Assembly (NCBI GenBank): GCA_013349435.1
Contig: DUZQ01000008.1
Span: 1 to 63,803, forward strand
Source of the DNA: Planctomycetota bacterium
Lineage (GTDB): Bacteria > Planctomycetota > Phycisphaerae > Sedimentisphaerales > Anaerohalosphaeraceae
Length of the DNA: 63,803 nucleotides
Direction of reading: 5' to 3'
Under the pieces are notes generated by a model. It did no database searches, was not told where the DNA came from, and worked only from the letters and a program-made list of their open reading frames with translations. Both the position numbers and the translations under genes were made by a program. Shown here piece after piece: positions 15,282 through 24,582 of this stretch (position 1 is the first letter of the stretch; each line of letters starts with the position of its first letter).

Positions 15282-18008
15282 TTAGTCAGCCGTTGCAATT
15301 GTAATTTCAACGGGTTTAGTTGACTCTTTTTCGAACCAGACAATCAGGTCGGTCCCTTCGAGCCTGCGGCGATGACCCTGGCGGAAATCCTTGCCGCATT
15401 CGATTTTCTCACCGTCAACAGTCAAAGTCGCATCCTTTTCGCCCCAGTTTTCGATAACAAGGGCGGGATTAACGACCGGAGATTCCTCGCTCGCCTCAAC
15501 CACAACAGAGATTTTCGTACCTTTAGCCGTCAACAAATATGCGCGCTGGCCTCGGTCATAACCTTCGCTGGTGCAGCCGCTTTTTACCTCAAGCCCGGCG
15601 GGTGTCAGCCATGACCTTGCCAGCGGCACCAACTCTTTAGCTGACTTATTCGAGACTCCTTCCATCAGGATTTTTTCCTGATAGGGTCTGTCGCCGAAGT
15701 CTTCTTTGTAAGTAGGCAGCTCAACATGAGTAAGGGAGCTATGGCCGGTTCTGTCCGGAAAGCTCGCATATCTGCCGTCAGAGGGCATCTGGCCCACGGG
15801 CCAGTGATTCCATGTCGGAAAAACCGCGTAGGGAGTAAGCTCGCCTCCGTAAATATCTCCCCCTCTAAAGTCTCCTATGGTGAACATATCATAATCCGAC
15901 CGGTAGTTAACGATATGAATCTTCTTTTGTCTGTAACTAATATCATCAGGTGGAGCCTTGGTCCAGTTGTATTCGTCTGTATTGCCTTTGAGGTCAACAA
16001 GCATCAGAGCCGGTTCTTTTTCAAGAACATCCTCAGGGTGCTGGTCGGGCCCGAATACGGCGATACTCTCATGCCACTCGTGATTCCTTTCACCATGCGT
16101 CCATAAATGCATTGTCTTGACTGCAACACCATCGGGATAGATATAGTAATACCAGTCGGACCAGTCGCCCCAGCCGGTGTCTTCATTATAGTTGGCTGTT
16201 ACGTGAAGGACGTCGATGAGAGGATATCGCCATTGCACAACGACTCTTGCCGGCGTATTTTCAATAATCTTTGCATGATTTGTATAGGATTCCTTGTCAC
16301 TCATCGGCTCCTGACAACCCTGGCCGCCGCTTGTGTTCCATGTTTCATTGAACTCGTTTGTGTACCAATGTCCTTTATCGTTGACCATCATAGGAATGTA
16401 TCCGACACCGCGCCAGAACACGAATTTTGAAGGAAGTTCATCAAATTCCACAACGACGTCGGGATGTTCGCTGAAGCGCCACATATTGTCCCATGTCTCG
16501 TAGAAATCCAAGTGATCATAATATGCACCGAATTTACCGGTTCCTTTTCCTTCCGGCAGCACTCTGTCAGCCATGTCAGCAAGGTCTTGGTCTGGTTTGA
16601 AAATCTTATACGATTGGGATACCTGAGAACCGTTGAGTGCCACATCGTGTATTCTGACCTCGTCTATCAAGCCGTCAAATCCATAGGAATCAATAAATGT
16701 ATTTGACCTGACCGGCTTAATCGGCCTTCTGGGCTTGCCTTTTCCTATCTGAACGTCTTTTGTTGAGGTAACAATATTGGATTTGGCTACATTTTTATCT
16801 CCTGCGGGCTTTCCATCCACGTACACTATCATCTTGCCTGTTTCTTTATCATAAGTACCCGCAACGTGATACCAATTCCTGCGCTGAAGAACCACATCGG
16901 TAACAAGCTCTTCCCATTTATCCCCGATTTTGATTTTCAAGCCCGGATGACCAAGCCCGTCAATTCCCAAAAAATATCCGACATCATCTTCTTCTTTAAG
17001 CACGAAAGTGAAATCATCCGAAGGCTCTTCCATATCTTCCCTCTCATCTTCACCGGTAACAAAAGCCTCAGGACCTTCCTTCCTCAATAATACCTCTTCA
17101 ACATCATCAGCTTGTTGTATGATGGGAGTCCAGCTCCACGGATATGCGCCGATGGCGACCCATCCCTCAAGAGTTAATGCCGAAGAAACCTTCGGTGCTT
17201 TGTCCGCCGGAAAGCGTATCAGGGAATTATATCCGTCGAACTGAAGCGCCGTTCCGGAGACGCCTTTTTTCCACAGACTCTTATGTCCTTCAACGATGCA
17301 GCTTTGCCCGCTCACGCTCTCAACCGTAACATCGCCCTGTGCTTCGTTGAACTTCCACCAGGCGACGGGATTTCCGGCAGCCTTTGTCTTCACCGGCGTA
17401 CCTTTTGCGGCTTCGGGTTTGCCGGACAAACCCGGACACCGAGTTTTCTTGTCCACAAGGCCGTCGGGTGTGAGGCGAAATGTCTGTACAATCTTATTGG
17501 CAGGTTCCCTCCAATCGTCGATCTTTGCCGTGCCCCGCCTGATGGTACGCACCACATTGCCGTCCGGTGAAATGGTGAAGTACTCATCCACAAACTTCGT
17601 TGCATCGACCCCGGTATGTGGATTTTTCCCGCCGAACTGCGGCAGGTAACGCCAGTACACTACCACCTCTTCCGGGCCGTCCTTGATAATGGCAACGCGG
17701 GAATATGTGTTTACGATGTCAGGCCTTCCGGGCGGTCCGTCACCTACGCGCAGTATCAGTTCTTCAACATAAGTTTTGCCTTTTTTCGTTTCCCAGTAAG
17801 GCAGGTAACTCGATCCCCGCCAGAAAACGAACTTTCCGGACTCCAGAACGACTACGATATCAGCGTAAGGACCTGTTCTGGAATACTTCTCAAATTCCTG
17901 CCCGGAGTCAACCTTGGTGTAGTAGGCGTTGATTTTACCGGCTGTGGCGATATCCGATACCGCCAAAAACGCCACACAAATTCCAATAATAGTTAACCAT
18001 ATCTTCAT
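15282..18008 (-). CDS. Large secreted protein with two FVFW modules around a LamG domain
   Basis: This 908-residue protein has a cleavable signal peptide (cleavage near ATA-GKI). A first FVFWRG-containing module lies at about 25-190 (FVFWRG 60-65, SSYLPYW). A LamG-like jelly-roll domain spans about 214-470 (VAWWKFNEAQGD, LTLEGWV, WYHVAGTYD, GLIDEVRIHD). A second module begins near 490 (FVFWRG 529-534, GYIPMM, GCQEPMSDK). The LamG carries an acidic insert around 320-332. The start has a good site, AGGAAGACGAAG before ATG. Its neighbour at 12988-15105 shares the module. A carbohydrate-related role is likely from LamG and the nearby sulfatase. No characterised family was recognised. Confidence 0.78.
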   Translation of the reverse strand: MKIWLTIIGICVAFLAVSDIATAGKINAYYTKVDSGQEFEKYSRTGPYADIVVVLESGKFVFWRGSSYLPYWETKKGKTYVEELILRVGDGPPGRPDIVNTYSRVAIIKDGPEEVVVYWRYLPQFGGKNPHTGVDATKFVDEYFTISPDGNVVRTIRRGTAKIDDWREPANKIVQTFRLTPDGLVDKKTRCPGLSGKPEAAKGTPVKTKAAGNPVAWWKFNEAQGDVTVESVSGQSCIVEGHKSLWKKGVSGTALQFDGYNSLIRFPADKAPKVSSALTLEGWVAIGAYPWSWTPIIQQADDVEEVLLRKEGPEAFVTGEDEREDMEEPSDDFTFVLKEEDDVGYFLGIDGLGHPGLKIKIGDKWEELVTDVVLQRRNWYHVAGTYDKETGKMIVYVDGKPAGDKNVAKSNIVTSTKDVQIGKGKPRRPIKPVRSNTFIDSYGFDGLIDEVRIHDVALNGSQVSQSYKIFKPDQDLADMADRVLPEGKGTGKFGAYYDHLDFYETWDNMWRFSEHPDVVVEFDELPSKFVFWRGVGYIPMMVNDKGHWYTNEFNETWNTSGGQGCQEPMSDKESYTNHAKIIENTPARVVVQWRYPLIDVLHVTANYNEDTGWGDWSDWYYYIYPDGVAVKTMHLWTHGERNHEWHESIAVFGPDQHPEDVLEKEPALMLVDLKGNTDEYNWTKAPPDDISYRQKKIHIVNYRSDYDMFTIGDFRGGDIYGGELTPYAVFPTWNHWPVGQMPSDGRYASFPDRTGHSSLTHVELPTYKEDFGDRPYQEKILMEGVSNKSAKELVPLARSWLTPAGLEVKSGCTSEGYDRGQRAYLLTAKGTKISVVVEASEESPVVNPALVIENWGEKDATLTVDGEKIECGKDFRQGHRRRLEGTDLIVWFEKESTKPVEITIATAD

Positions 18009-18158
18009 CTTCGTCTTCCTTTCTTTTGTCTATTTTAGTTTATATGTGTTCCAGCATGACCCAGCCTGAGCACATGCCGACACTTTGCTTCCACGCACCC
18101 TGATGATTTTATTCGGCGTTGTCGGGTATGTCAACCTGCAACTAACGATGTGTAATAT

Positions 18159-19451
18159 CTAATTTTCAGCGGGGATTTCACCCGCCTTTTTCAGGGCGAT
18201 TTTTGTGAGTATTGGGCCCACTATTTCAAAGAAAACGCATGTAGCCGTTATAGTGGTTAGTACTGAAGCGCCAATTCCGGCTGCGTAAGGGAGGTTGTAC
18301 TCAGTACTTAATGCCTCGAATTCGTGCTTGATGATTAACGACAGCCCTATTGCCACGCCCGCCTGTGAGAGGATACCAAGGCCGATATATTTTTTTATTT
18401 TCGGTTCAACATGACCGACCATCGCCCCCAGACGTGCCCCCCCAACCAAACCGACTGTACGAGCAATAATATATATTCCGCCCAGCAGACCCAGCTTAGG
18501 CAGGGCTGACAACTGCATATGTGCACCTGCAAGACAGAAAAATAGAACAAACATCAAAGGCATAAAATCCATTATCGGCGAAGTTACCCTGTGAACCAGC
18601 GCCTCGCGTCTTGTGTTAGCCAGCGTGAATCCAATTACCATATTTGTCAAAATCAACGACAGGTTCCACCTCGCCGACAGCCCTGTTCCAAGCAAAATTG
18701 CACCGAAAACGACAATAATAATGTCGCCGGGATTGTGCAGTTTTCTGACCATCAGGCAGAAAACAAAGCCGATGATTCCACCGACAATAAGGCTAAGTGC
18801 AATCTCCCCGGCAGGAGCTGCAATCACAGATGCAAATCCCCCCGACTGCCCGCCGGCCTGATGAATCAAGAGGGTTTTGGCAACCGCCGCGGCGAAACCG
18901 AAGATAATAATCGCCAATCCATCGTCAAATCCCACCACTGCATACAAAGCCTTTGTTAAAGAGCCCTTGGCTTTATATTCCCGAATAACCGCGACCGTTC
19001 CGGCCGGTGCGCTGGCAGGAGCCACCGCACCAAAGACTATCGCCACAGGCAAATCCCGTGTCAGGAGGTAAACCGCAATTGAAACTACTATAAATGCAGC
19101 AAAAGATTCGGCTAAAATTATCGATATGATTCCGGGTCCGAGCCGCTTAAGACTGGACAAACTCAGCTCCGAGCCGATGCTGAAAGCAACAAATCCAAGG
19201 GCTATCTGTGTGATGAATGAAAGTCGCTCCAGAGCCGATTCATTGAACATATTCAGCAGCGAGGGGCCAAATATAATTCCGACAAGCATGTATCCTAAGA
19301 TGGATGGCAGCTTGATTTTGCGGGCGCCTCTTCCCAGGTAGAATCCTGCAATTGCCGCGACACCCACACAGGTAAGCAGGCACATATTGTGAAATGGAAG
19401 GTCTGATGACATTAGCTGTTGCCTTTTCTTGTGATTACGCTCATCCGTCAA
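18159..19451 (-). CDS. Cation:proton antiporter, CPA2/KefB type, membrane domain only
   Basis: This 430-residue protein has about 12-13 hydrophobic segments and an Na+/H+ exchanger fold. Landmarks are YMLVGIIFGP near the start, FGAVAPASAPAGTVAVIREYKAKG, GFDDGLAIIIFG (acidic transport-site residues) and GILSQAGVAIGLSL. It exchanges Na+ or K+ for protons across the inner membrane. Unlike KefB/KefC it has no C-terminal TrkA-N nucleotide-binding domain. Instead its ATG overlaps by 4 bases (ATGA) the end of a PTS-IIA-like gene upstream, which may supply regulation. The conserved transport motif departs from the standard DD arrangement of NhaA, so the cation cannot be assigned. Confidence 0.9.
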   Translation of the reverse strand: MTDERNHKKRQQLMSSDLPFHNMCLLTCVGVAAIAGFYLGRGARKIKLPSILGYMLVGIIFGPSLLNMFNESALERLSFITQIALGFVAFSIGSELSLSSLKRLGPGIISIILAESFAAFIVVSIAVYLLTRDLPVAIVFGAVAPASAPAGTVAVIREYKAKGSLTKALYAVVGFDDGLAIIIFGFAAAVAKTLLIHQAGGQSGGFASVIAAPAGEIALSLIVGGIIGFVFCLMVRKLHNPGDIIIVVFGAILLGTGLSARWNLSLILTNMVIGFTLANTRREALVHRVTSPIMDFMPLMFVLFFCLAGAHMQLSALPKLGLLGGIYIIARTVGLVGGARLGAMVGHVEPKIKKYIGLGILSQAGVAIGLSLIIKHEFEALSTEYNLPYAAGIGASVLTTITATCVFFEIVGPILTKIALKKAGEIPAEN

Positions 19452-20272
19452 AAACCGTCAAGCATGTTCAGCGACCCGGCCGAGTAGAAAATCTGCTGAA
19501 CTGTTACCATAATGTCCCTGCGATTGTTGAGGTCGCCCGTAATGCCTTCTATCCTTCTAATGGTTTCGTTGGTAAGTCCTTTTTCGACCACAGCGATAAT
19601 AATCCTGCTGAATCTTGCGCTGCTGTCGCGCCAAATTCCTGCGAACAACGGGACCTTTGCAAGGTAAGCGCCGGCGTTTTCTGCATCGAGAATCACAAGT
19701 GAACTCGAAGCTACGCCCGCCAACACACTGAGGATATCCCTGAACGCTTCCTCCTGCTGTATGAAGATATGGAAGAGGCTCTTTCCTTCGGGTTCGGCGG
19801 TCTCTAAATGGACGCGACTATGCCTGAGGAAGCTTTCAACAACAGCCTGGTTCGATTGGCCGGCCAAAATTTCCTCAACCGCACCGGGAACCAGCAGCGT
19901 TTGCGAAACGGCGGAAAGCAACCTGATATGCTCGTTTGATTCCTGTTGTGGAGCTATGATGAAAACGATTAGTTTTACATCTTTTTTGTCCGGTGCCCCG
20001 AAATCCACACCAGTCGGTACAGTGATCAGCCCGACGACAAAATCAGATACCGAGCCAAGACGACAGTGAGGGATAGCTATGCCGCCACCAAAACCTGTTG
20101 AGCCTAAAGATTCGCGCTCCTGCAGACCTTCGAGTATCTCAGCCTCGCTAACATCTTTTAATATGGGGCTGTTTTTGGCCACCTGCCCGATACGGCGCAA
20201 GGCCGCGGATTTATCAGCCGGGCTCTCGCCGACGGCGACACACTCTTTGCGCAAAACCTCCACAAGCTTCAT
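19448..20272 (-). CDS. PTS EIIA-type regulator (PtsN-like) coupled to the antiporter
   Basis: The first about 145 of 274 residues match the fructose/nitrogen EIIA domain, with the phosphorylatable histidine H69 in GGIAIPHCRLG. The remaining about 130 residues (VLAGVASSSLVILDAENAGAYL, IIIAVVEKGLTNETIRRIEGI) form a separate small domain that I do not recognise; the sequence pattern would fit a PII-like alpha/beta fold. No sugar permease EIIB/EIIC is nearby, so a regulatory role is more likely than sugar transport. Its end overlaps the antiporter start by 4 bases, which ties the two in one translational unit. Confidence 0.85.
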   Translation of the reverse strand: MKLVEVLRKECVAVGESPADKSAALRRIGQVAKNSPILKDVSEAEILEGLQERESLGSTGFGGGIAIPHCRLGSVSDFVVGLITVPTGVDFGAPDKKDVKLIVFIIAPQQESNEHIRLLSAVSQTLLVPGAVEEILAGQSNQAVVESFLRHSRVHLETAEPEGKSLFHIFIQQEEAFRDILSVLAGVASSSLVILDAENAGAYLAKVPLFAGIWRDSSARFSRIIIAVVEKGLTNETIRRIEGITGDLNNRRDIMVTVQQIFYSAGSLNMLDGF

Positions 20273-20393
20273 AATGACCTCACTATACTAACACCTGAAT
20301 TGTTGTTATAAATAAACGGTTTATTTTACCGATCCGGGCCGGTTATACAAGTAAGTCTTTTCACAGCCGTCCTGAACCTGTCCGGAAAGCCGA

Positions 20394-22112
20394 CTACCTC
20401 AACTTTCGGATACGCACCTCAATCTGCTTTTCGCTCTTCAACAATTCAACGAGTTTTCCGGGGTTGGTGTCGCTATAGTGGTAAGGGTAAAGAATCTTCG
20501 GCTTGAAGGCCTTTGCGGCATCGGCCACCATTTCAGGAGACATAGTGTAAGGCAGGTTCATCGGCAAAAAAGCGATGTCGATTTCTTTTAGCTTTTTCAT
20601 TTCAGGCGTGTTTTCCGTATCGCCGGCCACGTACACACGTTTGTCGCCGAAAGTTATTACATAGCCGTTACCCCTGCCCTTCGGATGGAAAGGCTCCCCG
20701 CTCGACCGTTTATGCTCAATATTATACGCCGGCACCGCCTCTATCTTCAGGCCTGATATGGTTTTGGTATCGCCGTTTTTCATAACGATACCGCCGGCAA
20801 TATCTTCTGTGCACGGCTTTGTCAATACTATCTGCGTTTCTTTGTTTCTTATGGCATCTATTGCTTCGGGATCAAGGTGGTCGCCGTGCTCGTGGGTAAC
20901 CAGAATAAGGTCCGCTTTGGGGAGCTTTCTGTAGTCGGCAAATCTGCTCCACGGGTCAACGTGAATGACCTTGCCGTCAAATTCGAACATCAACGTTGCG
21001 TGGCCAAGAAAGGTGATTTTCAAATCGCCCTTGCCCGTCTCGATGACATCCTTTTCAAATTTGCCAAGTTCGCCCGAAATCAGCGTTTCTTCTTCGCTCG
21101 CAGGCTCGATATATCCACCACCTATCAAGTTACGTTGCAATATCGCATACTGGACCGCCATCGAAAGCGCAACCTCGCGCCACCAGTATGATTCATTATG
21201 CCCGCCCGCCGATTCGGCATAGGTGAACGGAATCTTCTTTTCCGACAACAGCTTCATAAAATCCTGCGAGCCTTTTAGCAGGTCATCTTCGGTTCCGCAG
21301 TCAAGATAGATATGCGGCATCTTTTCGGGTGGGATATTTACAACCAGCTTGAATGGGTCGGCGGCTTCGACATCTTTTGTGGTAACAAATATCTCGCCCT
21401 TTGGCGTTCGCTCTTTGTGCGTACTGAACCCGGGCACATTGATGCCTAAGTACCTGGAATCTTCCTCCAGCGCCTCGGGCCAAATAACAAAAGGCTTCTC
21501 GCCTTTGTTCAGCGCCTCATACCAACCTTCGGGAATACTCAAGGCGCCGCTATGGCTTGCAATCGAACAGAACATATCGGGGTGCCTGAGGCCCACCGCC
21601 AGGGCCCCGTAGCCCCCCATGCTCAGGCCGGTGATTGCACGGGCCTGTCTTTTTGCTATTGTGCGATAGTGGCTGTCCACATATCCAATCAAATCTTTTG
21701 TAATATAATCGTCCCAGTTGTTCTTCTGACCGTCATAGCTCTTTGCCCAGTTGACATACCACGAGTTGCCGGCATCGACCATCACCACGATAAGGTCGTA
21801 GCGATTCAGATACTTGGGCACACCGAGTTTCGTCCACTCTAAGTAGTTGGCTGTTAAGCCGTGAAGCATGTAAAGCACAGGATAATGTTTTTCGCTTGTG
21901 ATATAATCTTTCGGCAGGACAATGTTAAACCTCATATCCCTGCCTACGGCTTCGGAGTGAAGTTTGACCTCCAGCACCTTGAGCGGTCTTGCGGCTATGA
22001 AGCCGACGTTCTCTGCGATTGCCCTTTCATCGGCAGCTCTGCTGTCGCTGCAAAAGCCGATGACCACAAGAAGCATAATAATGGCCGGCACCGTTTTTTT
22101 TACTTTTTTCAT
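20394..22112 (-). CDS. Exported esterase fused to UPF0173-like metallo-beta-lactamase domain
   Basis: The 572-residue product joins two enzymes. After a signal peptide (residues 1 to about 26) comes an EstA/S-formylglutathione-hydrolase-like alpha/beta hydrolase with YMLHGLTANYLEW, the nucleophile motif GLSMGGYGAL and a closing histidine in GGHNESYWW. From about residue 345 follows a metallo-beta-lactamase fold: ITFLGHATLMFEF, the metal motif THEHGDHLD and VYVAGDTENTPEM. The start at ATG 22112 has AAAGGAG six bases upstream; the in-frame TTG at 22118 is less likely. Substrates are unknown. I see no stop or gap between the domains, so the fusion looks genuine. Confidence 0.88.
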   Translation of the reverse strand: MKKVKKTVPAIIMLLVVIGFCSDSRAADERAIAENVGFIAARPLKVLEVKLHSEAVGRDMRFNIVLPKDYITSEKHYPVLYMLHGLTANYLEWTKLGVPKYLNRYDLIVVMVDAGNSWYVNWAKSYDGQKNNWDDYITKDLIGYVDSHYRTIAKRQARAITGLSMGGYGALAVGLRHPDMFCSIASHSGALSIPEGWYEALNKGEKPFVIWPEALEEDSRYLGINVPGFSTHKERTPKGEIFVTTKDVEAADPFKLVVNIPPEKMPHIYLDCGTEDDLLKGSQDFMKLLSEKKIPFTYAESAGGHNESYWWREVALSMAVQYAILQRNLIGGGYIEPASEEETLISGELGKFEKDVIETGKGDLKITFLGHATLMFEFDGKVIHVDPWSRFADYRKLPKADLILVTHEHGDHLDPEAIDAIRNKETQIVLTKPCTEDIAGGIVMKNGDTKTISGLKIEAVPAYNIEHKRSSGEPFHPKGRGNGYVITFGDKRVYVAGDTENTPEMKKLKEIDIAFLPMNLPYTMSPEMVADAAKAFKPKILYPYHYSDTNPGKLVELLKSEKQIEVRIRKLR

Positions 22113-22290
22113 CGACAACTCCTTTCAGGAAGTTAATGATATTGAACAGTCGTGCCCCCGCTTTTTCAACTTTAGTTTGAGAAGGCTATTGGTATTGCCT
22201 AAATACCGAAACCGCTTTAATCCTAACGATCCCGACAGATTTTGTCAAGTTTTAGCGCACCGCCTGAAATTTCAGCCTAAAGCAGAAAAG

Positions 22291-23670
22291 TCATTTAGCG
22301 TCTGCTCGTCCGGAGTTGTGTATATCACGCTGCACCTTCGGCCAGGGTGAATCTGCCATAGGTTGGGTTCCTTTAAGAGCATACAGGCCTCCCGAATGCC
22401 CGCCGCTGACGTAGATTGTATATGTTACAGGATCGATTAAAGGCTCTGTCTTGGCCTCTTTCTCATCGAGCTGGCCCACCGGCTCCGATTCCCATTGCTT
22501 TACAAGGTTTCCATTCACCAACTTCACAGAGATATATCGATTGCCCTGCTCACCTCCGAAGACAACCTCACCATTAGCCAAGGCAGTTGCCCCATTCGGC
22601 CAGCGGTCTTTCCAGAAGTAACGGGCAATTGGCGCCACGGGAGTTGATGCAGGCCCGGCAGGCGGTTTCCAAACATAGAGGTAGTGGTCTTCTGCACCTG
22701 CATAGATATTGCCGTCGGCTCCGATTACCGGCGCACCGGAAATCTCGCCGCCGGTCTTTTGTGTTTCCCACCTTAACTTACCGGTGTCAGGATTAATCGC
22801 GTGCACCTTTCCCGCATTTGAACCGATATATATTGTCCCATCGGAGTCTATAGCAGGTGAGCCCCATATTTCCTGATGAAACGGCTCTTTACTGGTGTAC
22901 CCGGCGGCGTTTTTGTCGATCAACTCGAAATCCCATACCATTTCAGCGCGGTTGTCGCGGTCTCTGAGGCAATAGAGGTGCCCACTGAATGTAGCAGCTA
23001 CAATCCGACCATCGGCGAGAACGGCAGGGTCGCAGAAAAACGAGCCGTAGTTCGAAGCGCCACTTTCACCTTGAGCCGGATGGGTCTGTGATTTGTAAAT
23101 CCATTTGAGCCGACCGGTTACTGTATCGATAGCATATAACCTGTTGTCCGCAAGGCTTTTATCCTCCGGCCAGGCGCCCGAACCGATATAGAATGTGCGC
23201 TCGTCATGAGACAAAGCCCCGCATGACATAAAAGCCCCTGCATCCGAAGGCAAACCGCTTGCTGTCCAGATAATATGCCCGTCAGATGTATCCACACAAA
23301 ACACCCTTCCGGGCTTGCTCCCCTCTCCAAAATAAACTCGCTTTTCGTCTGAACTTAAGGTGGCAGGAGAATTCCCAATCGGGCCTTCAAAGACAACCGG
23401 CCCCCAAACATCCTTGTGAGTATCGGCATCGACCGCGTAAAGCCGTCCGCCGCCGACTTCATCTCCGTCACCAAAGATTATAATTCGTCTGCCCGTCTTT
23501 TTATCCCAGACAATAGCCGGCTGACACCAGTCAAAGACATCGCTGCCGGCAGGTTTATAATGCCACAACAAACGCCCCTGTCCGTTAGGTCCGTAGTCAG
23601 TGCCACAGCCCTGCAAGGTAAATACAATCACCGCTGACAGCAAACAAAATGATACTGCTTTTTCGCACAC
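22291..23670 (-). CDS. PQQ-like beta-propeller lipoprotein
   Basis: This 459-residue exported protein has a signal peptide ending in LQGC (lipobox), so it is probably lipid-anchored. It contains repeated propeller blades: VFCVDTSDGHIIW, LYAIDTVTGRLKW, VHAINPDTGKLRW and LYVWKPP, each the A-x-[DN]-x-x-T/S-G-x-x-x-W blade of PQQ/BamB-like propellers. Such proteins are common and functionally diverse in Planctomycetes. It lacks visible quinoprotein active-site context, so enzymatic activity is doubtful. The start is GTG at 23670 with a weak upstream site; a later start would damage the signal peptide. Confidence 0.85.
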   Translation of the reverse strand: MCEKAVSFCLLSAVIVFTLQGCGTDYGPNGQGRLLWHYKPAGSDVFDWCQPAIVWDKKTGRRIIIFGDGDEVGGGRLYAVDADTHKDVWGPVVFEGPIGNSPATLSSDEKRVYFGEGSKPGRVFCVDTSDGHIIWTASGLPSDAGAFMSCGALSHDERTFYIGSGAWPEDKSLADNRLYAIDTVTGRLKWIYKSQTHPAQGESGASNYGSFFCDPAVLADGRIVAATFSGHLYCLRDRDNRAEMVWDFELIDKNAAGYTSKEPFHQEIWGSPAIDSDGTIYIGSNAGKVHAINPDTGKLRWETQKTGGEISGAPVIGADGNIYAGAEDHYLYVWKPPAGPASTPVAPIARYFWKDRWPNGATALANGEVVFGGEQGNRYISVKLVNGNLVKQWESEPVGQLDEKEAKTEPLIDPVTYTIYVSGGHSGGLYALKGTQPMADSPWPKVQRDIHNSGRADAK

Positions 23671-23768
23671 TGTATGTTGTCGCTCCCGAATGAAACGTCG
23701 AATTTTTTTCTTCTCGTAACAAATATACCGGAATCGCTATTGTGGTGAAAAGCAACATCAGTTGAAAC

Positions 23769-24491
23769 TTATCCTGCGAATATCGCCGATCCGATACGGA
23801 GTATTGTCGCACCTTCTTCAACGGCGATTTCGTAATCCTGGCTCATACCCATACTAAGTTGTGTAAACTGGGCTCCGGCAAGGCCCTCCAGCTTGATTTC
23901 CTCAAACAATTCCTTTGCCCGCAAGAAGCACGCCCGTACAACATCTTTATCTCTTGTCAGCGGCGCCATTGTCATCAGGCCTGTGAGCCTGAGGTTCTCC
24001 ATACCAGCAAACTGCTCGGCAAGGTGTGTTGCCGCCCCGACCGGGACGCCGTACTTTTGCGGCTCACCGGAACAATTGACCTGCAAAAGTATGTCCGGCC
24101 TGATGCCCAGCTTGCTTGAAGTAGTGTTGATTTCTTCGGCAAGGCGCAAGGTGTCCACCGAATGTATTATCGATGTTATCCTCAAGACCTGCTTTACTTT
24201 ATTCCGCTGCAAATGGCCGATCATGTGCCATTTGACCCCGACGCTGCTTTTTTCTTTACTGTTACCCTCTCCCAGAAACTCCGCTATGTCCTGGGCCACC
24301 TGCTTTAGTCGCTGGACACGGTTCTCGCCGAGTTCGATGTATCCTAATTCGACAACTTCTTTCACACTCGCCAGCGGCGCTGTTTTGGTCACCACCACAA
24401 CCTTCACTTCACTGGTATCTCTGCCGGCCCGTGCGCACGCGGCAGCGATATTTTCTTCTATTTGCCTTAATCTGTCGGATATCTTTGACAT
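23769..24491 (-). CDS. YggS/PROSC family PLP-homeostasis protein
   Basis: This single-domain PLP-binding protein (240 residues) is of the YggS family, which buffers pyridoxal phosphate and has no known catalytic activity. KVVVVTKTAPL carries the PLP lysine in the first strand (usually VAVSKT). GENRVQRL, KWHMIGHLQRNKVK, ILLQVNCSGEPQKYG and LSMGMSQDYEIAVEEGATILRIGSAIF are all hallmark stretches. The ATG at 24491 (MSKISDRL) is chosen because the upstream extension to 24533 is hydrophobic and atypical. It stands alone among minus-strand genes. Confidence 0.95.
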   Translation of the reverse strand: MSKISDRLRQIEENIAAACARAGRDTSEVKVVVVTKTAPLASVKEVVELGYIELGENRVQRLKQVAQDIAEFLGEGNSKEKSSVGVKWHMIGHLQRNKVKQVLRITSIIHSVDTLRLAEEINTTSSKLGIRPDILLQVNCSGEPQKYGVPVGAATHLAEQFAGMENLRLTGLMTMAPLTRDKDVVRACFLRAKELFEEIKLEGLAGAQFTQLSMGMSQDYEIAVEEGATILRIGSAIFAG

Positions 24492-24582
24492 AAACCACAT
24501 TATAAACAAAAATGCCGCCTTGCCAATGAACAAAAAACATCAAAAGCACCGGCGCGCATCCCCCCGGTGTTTGTCAAACGCT

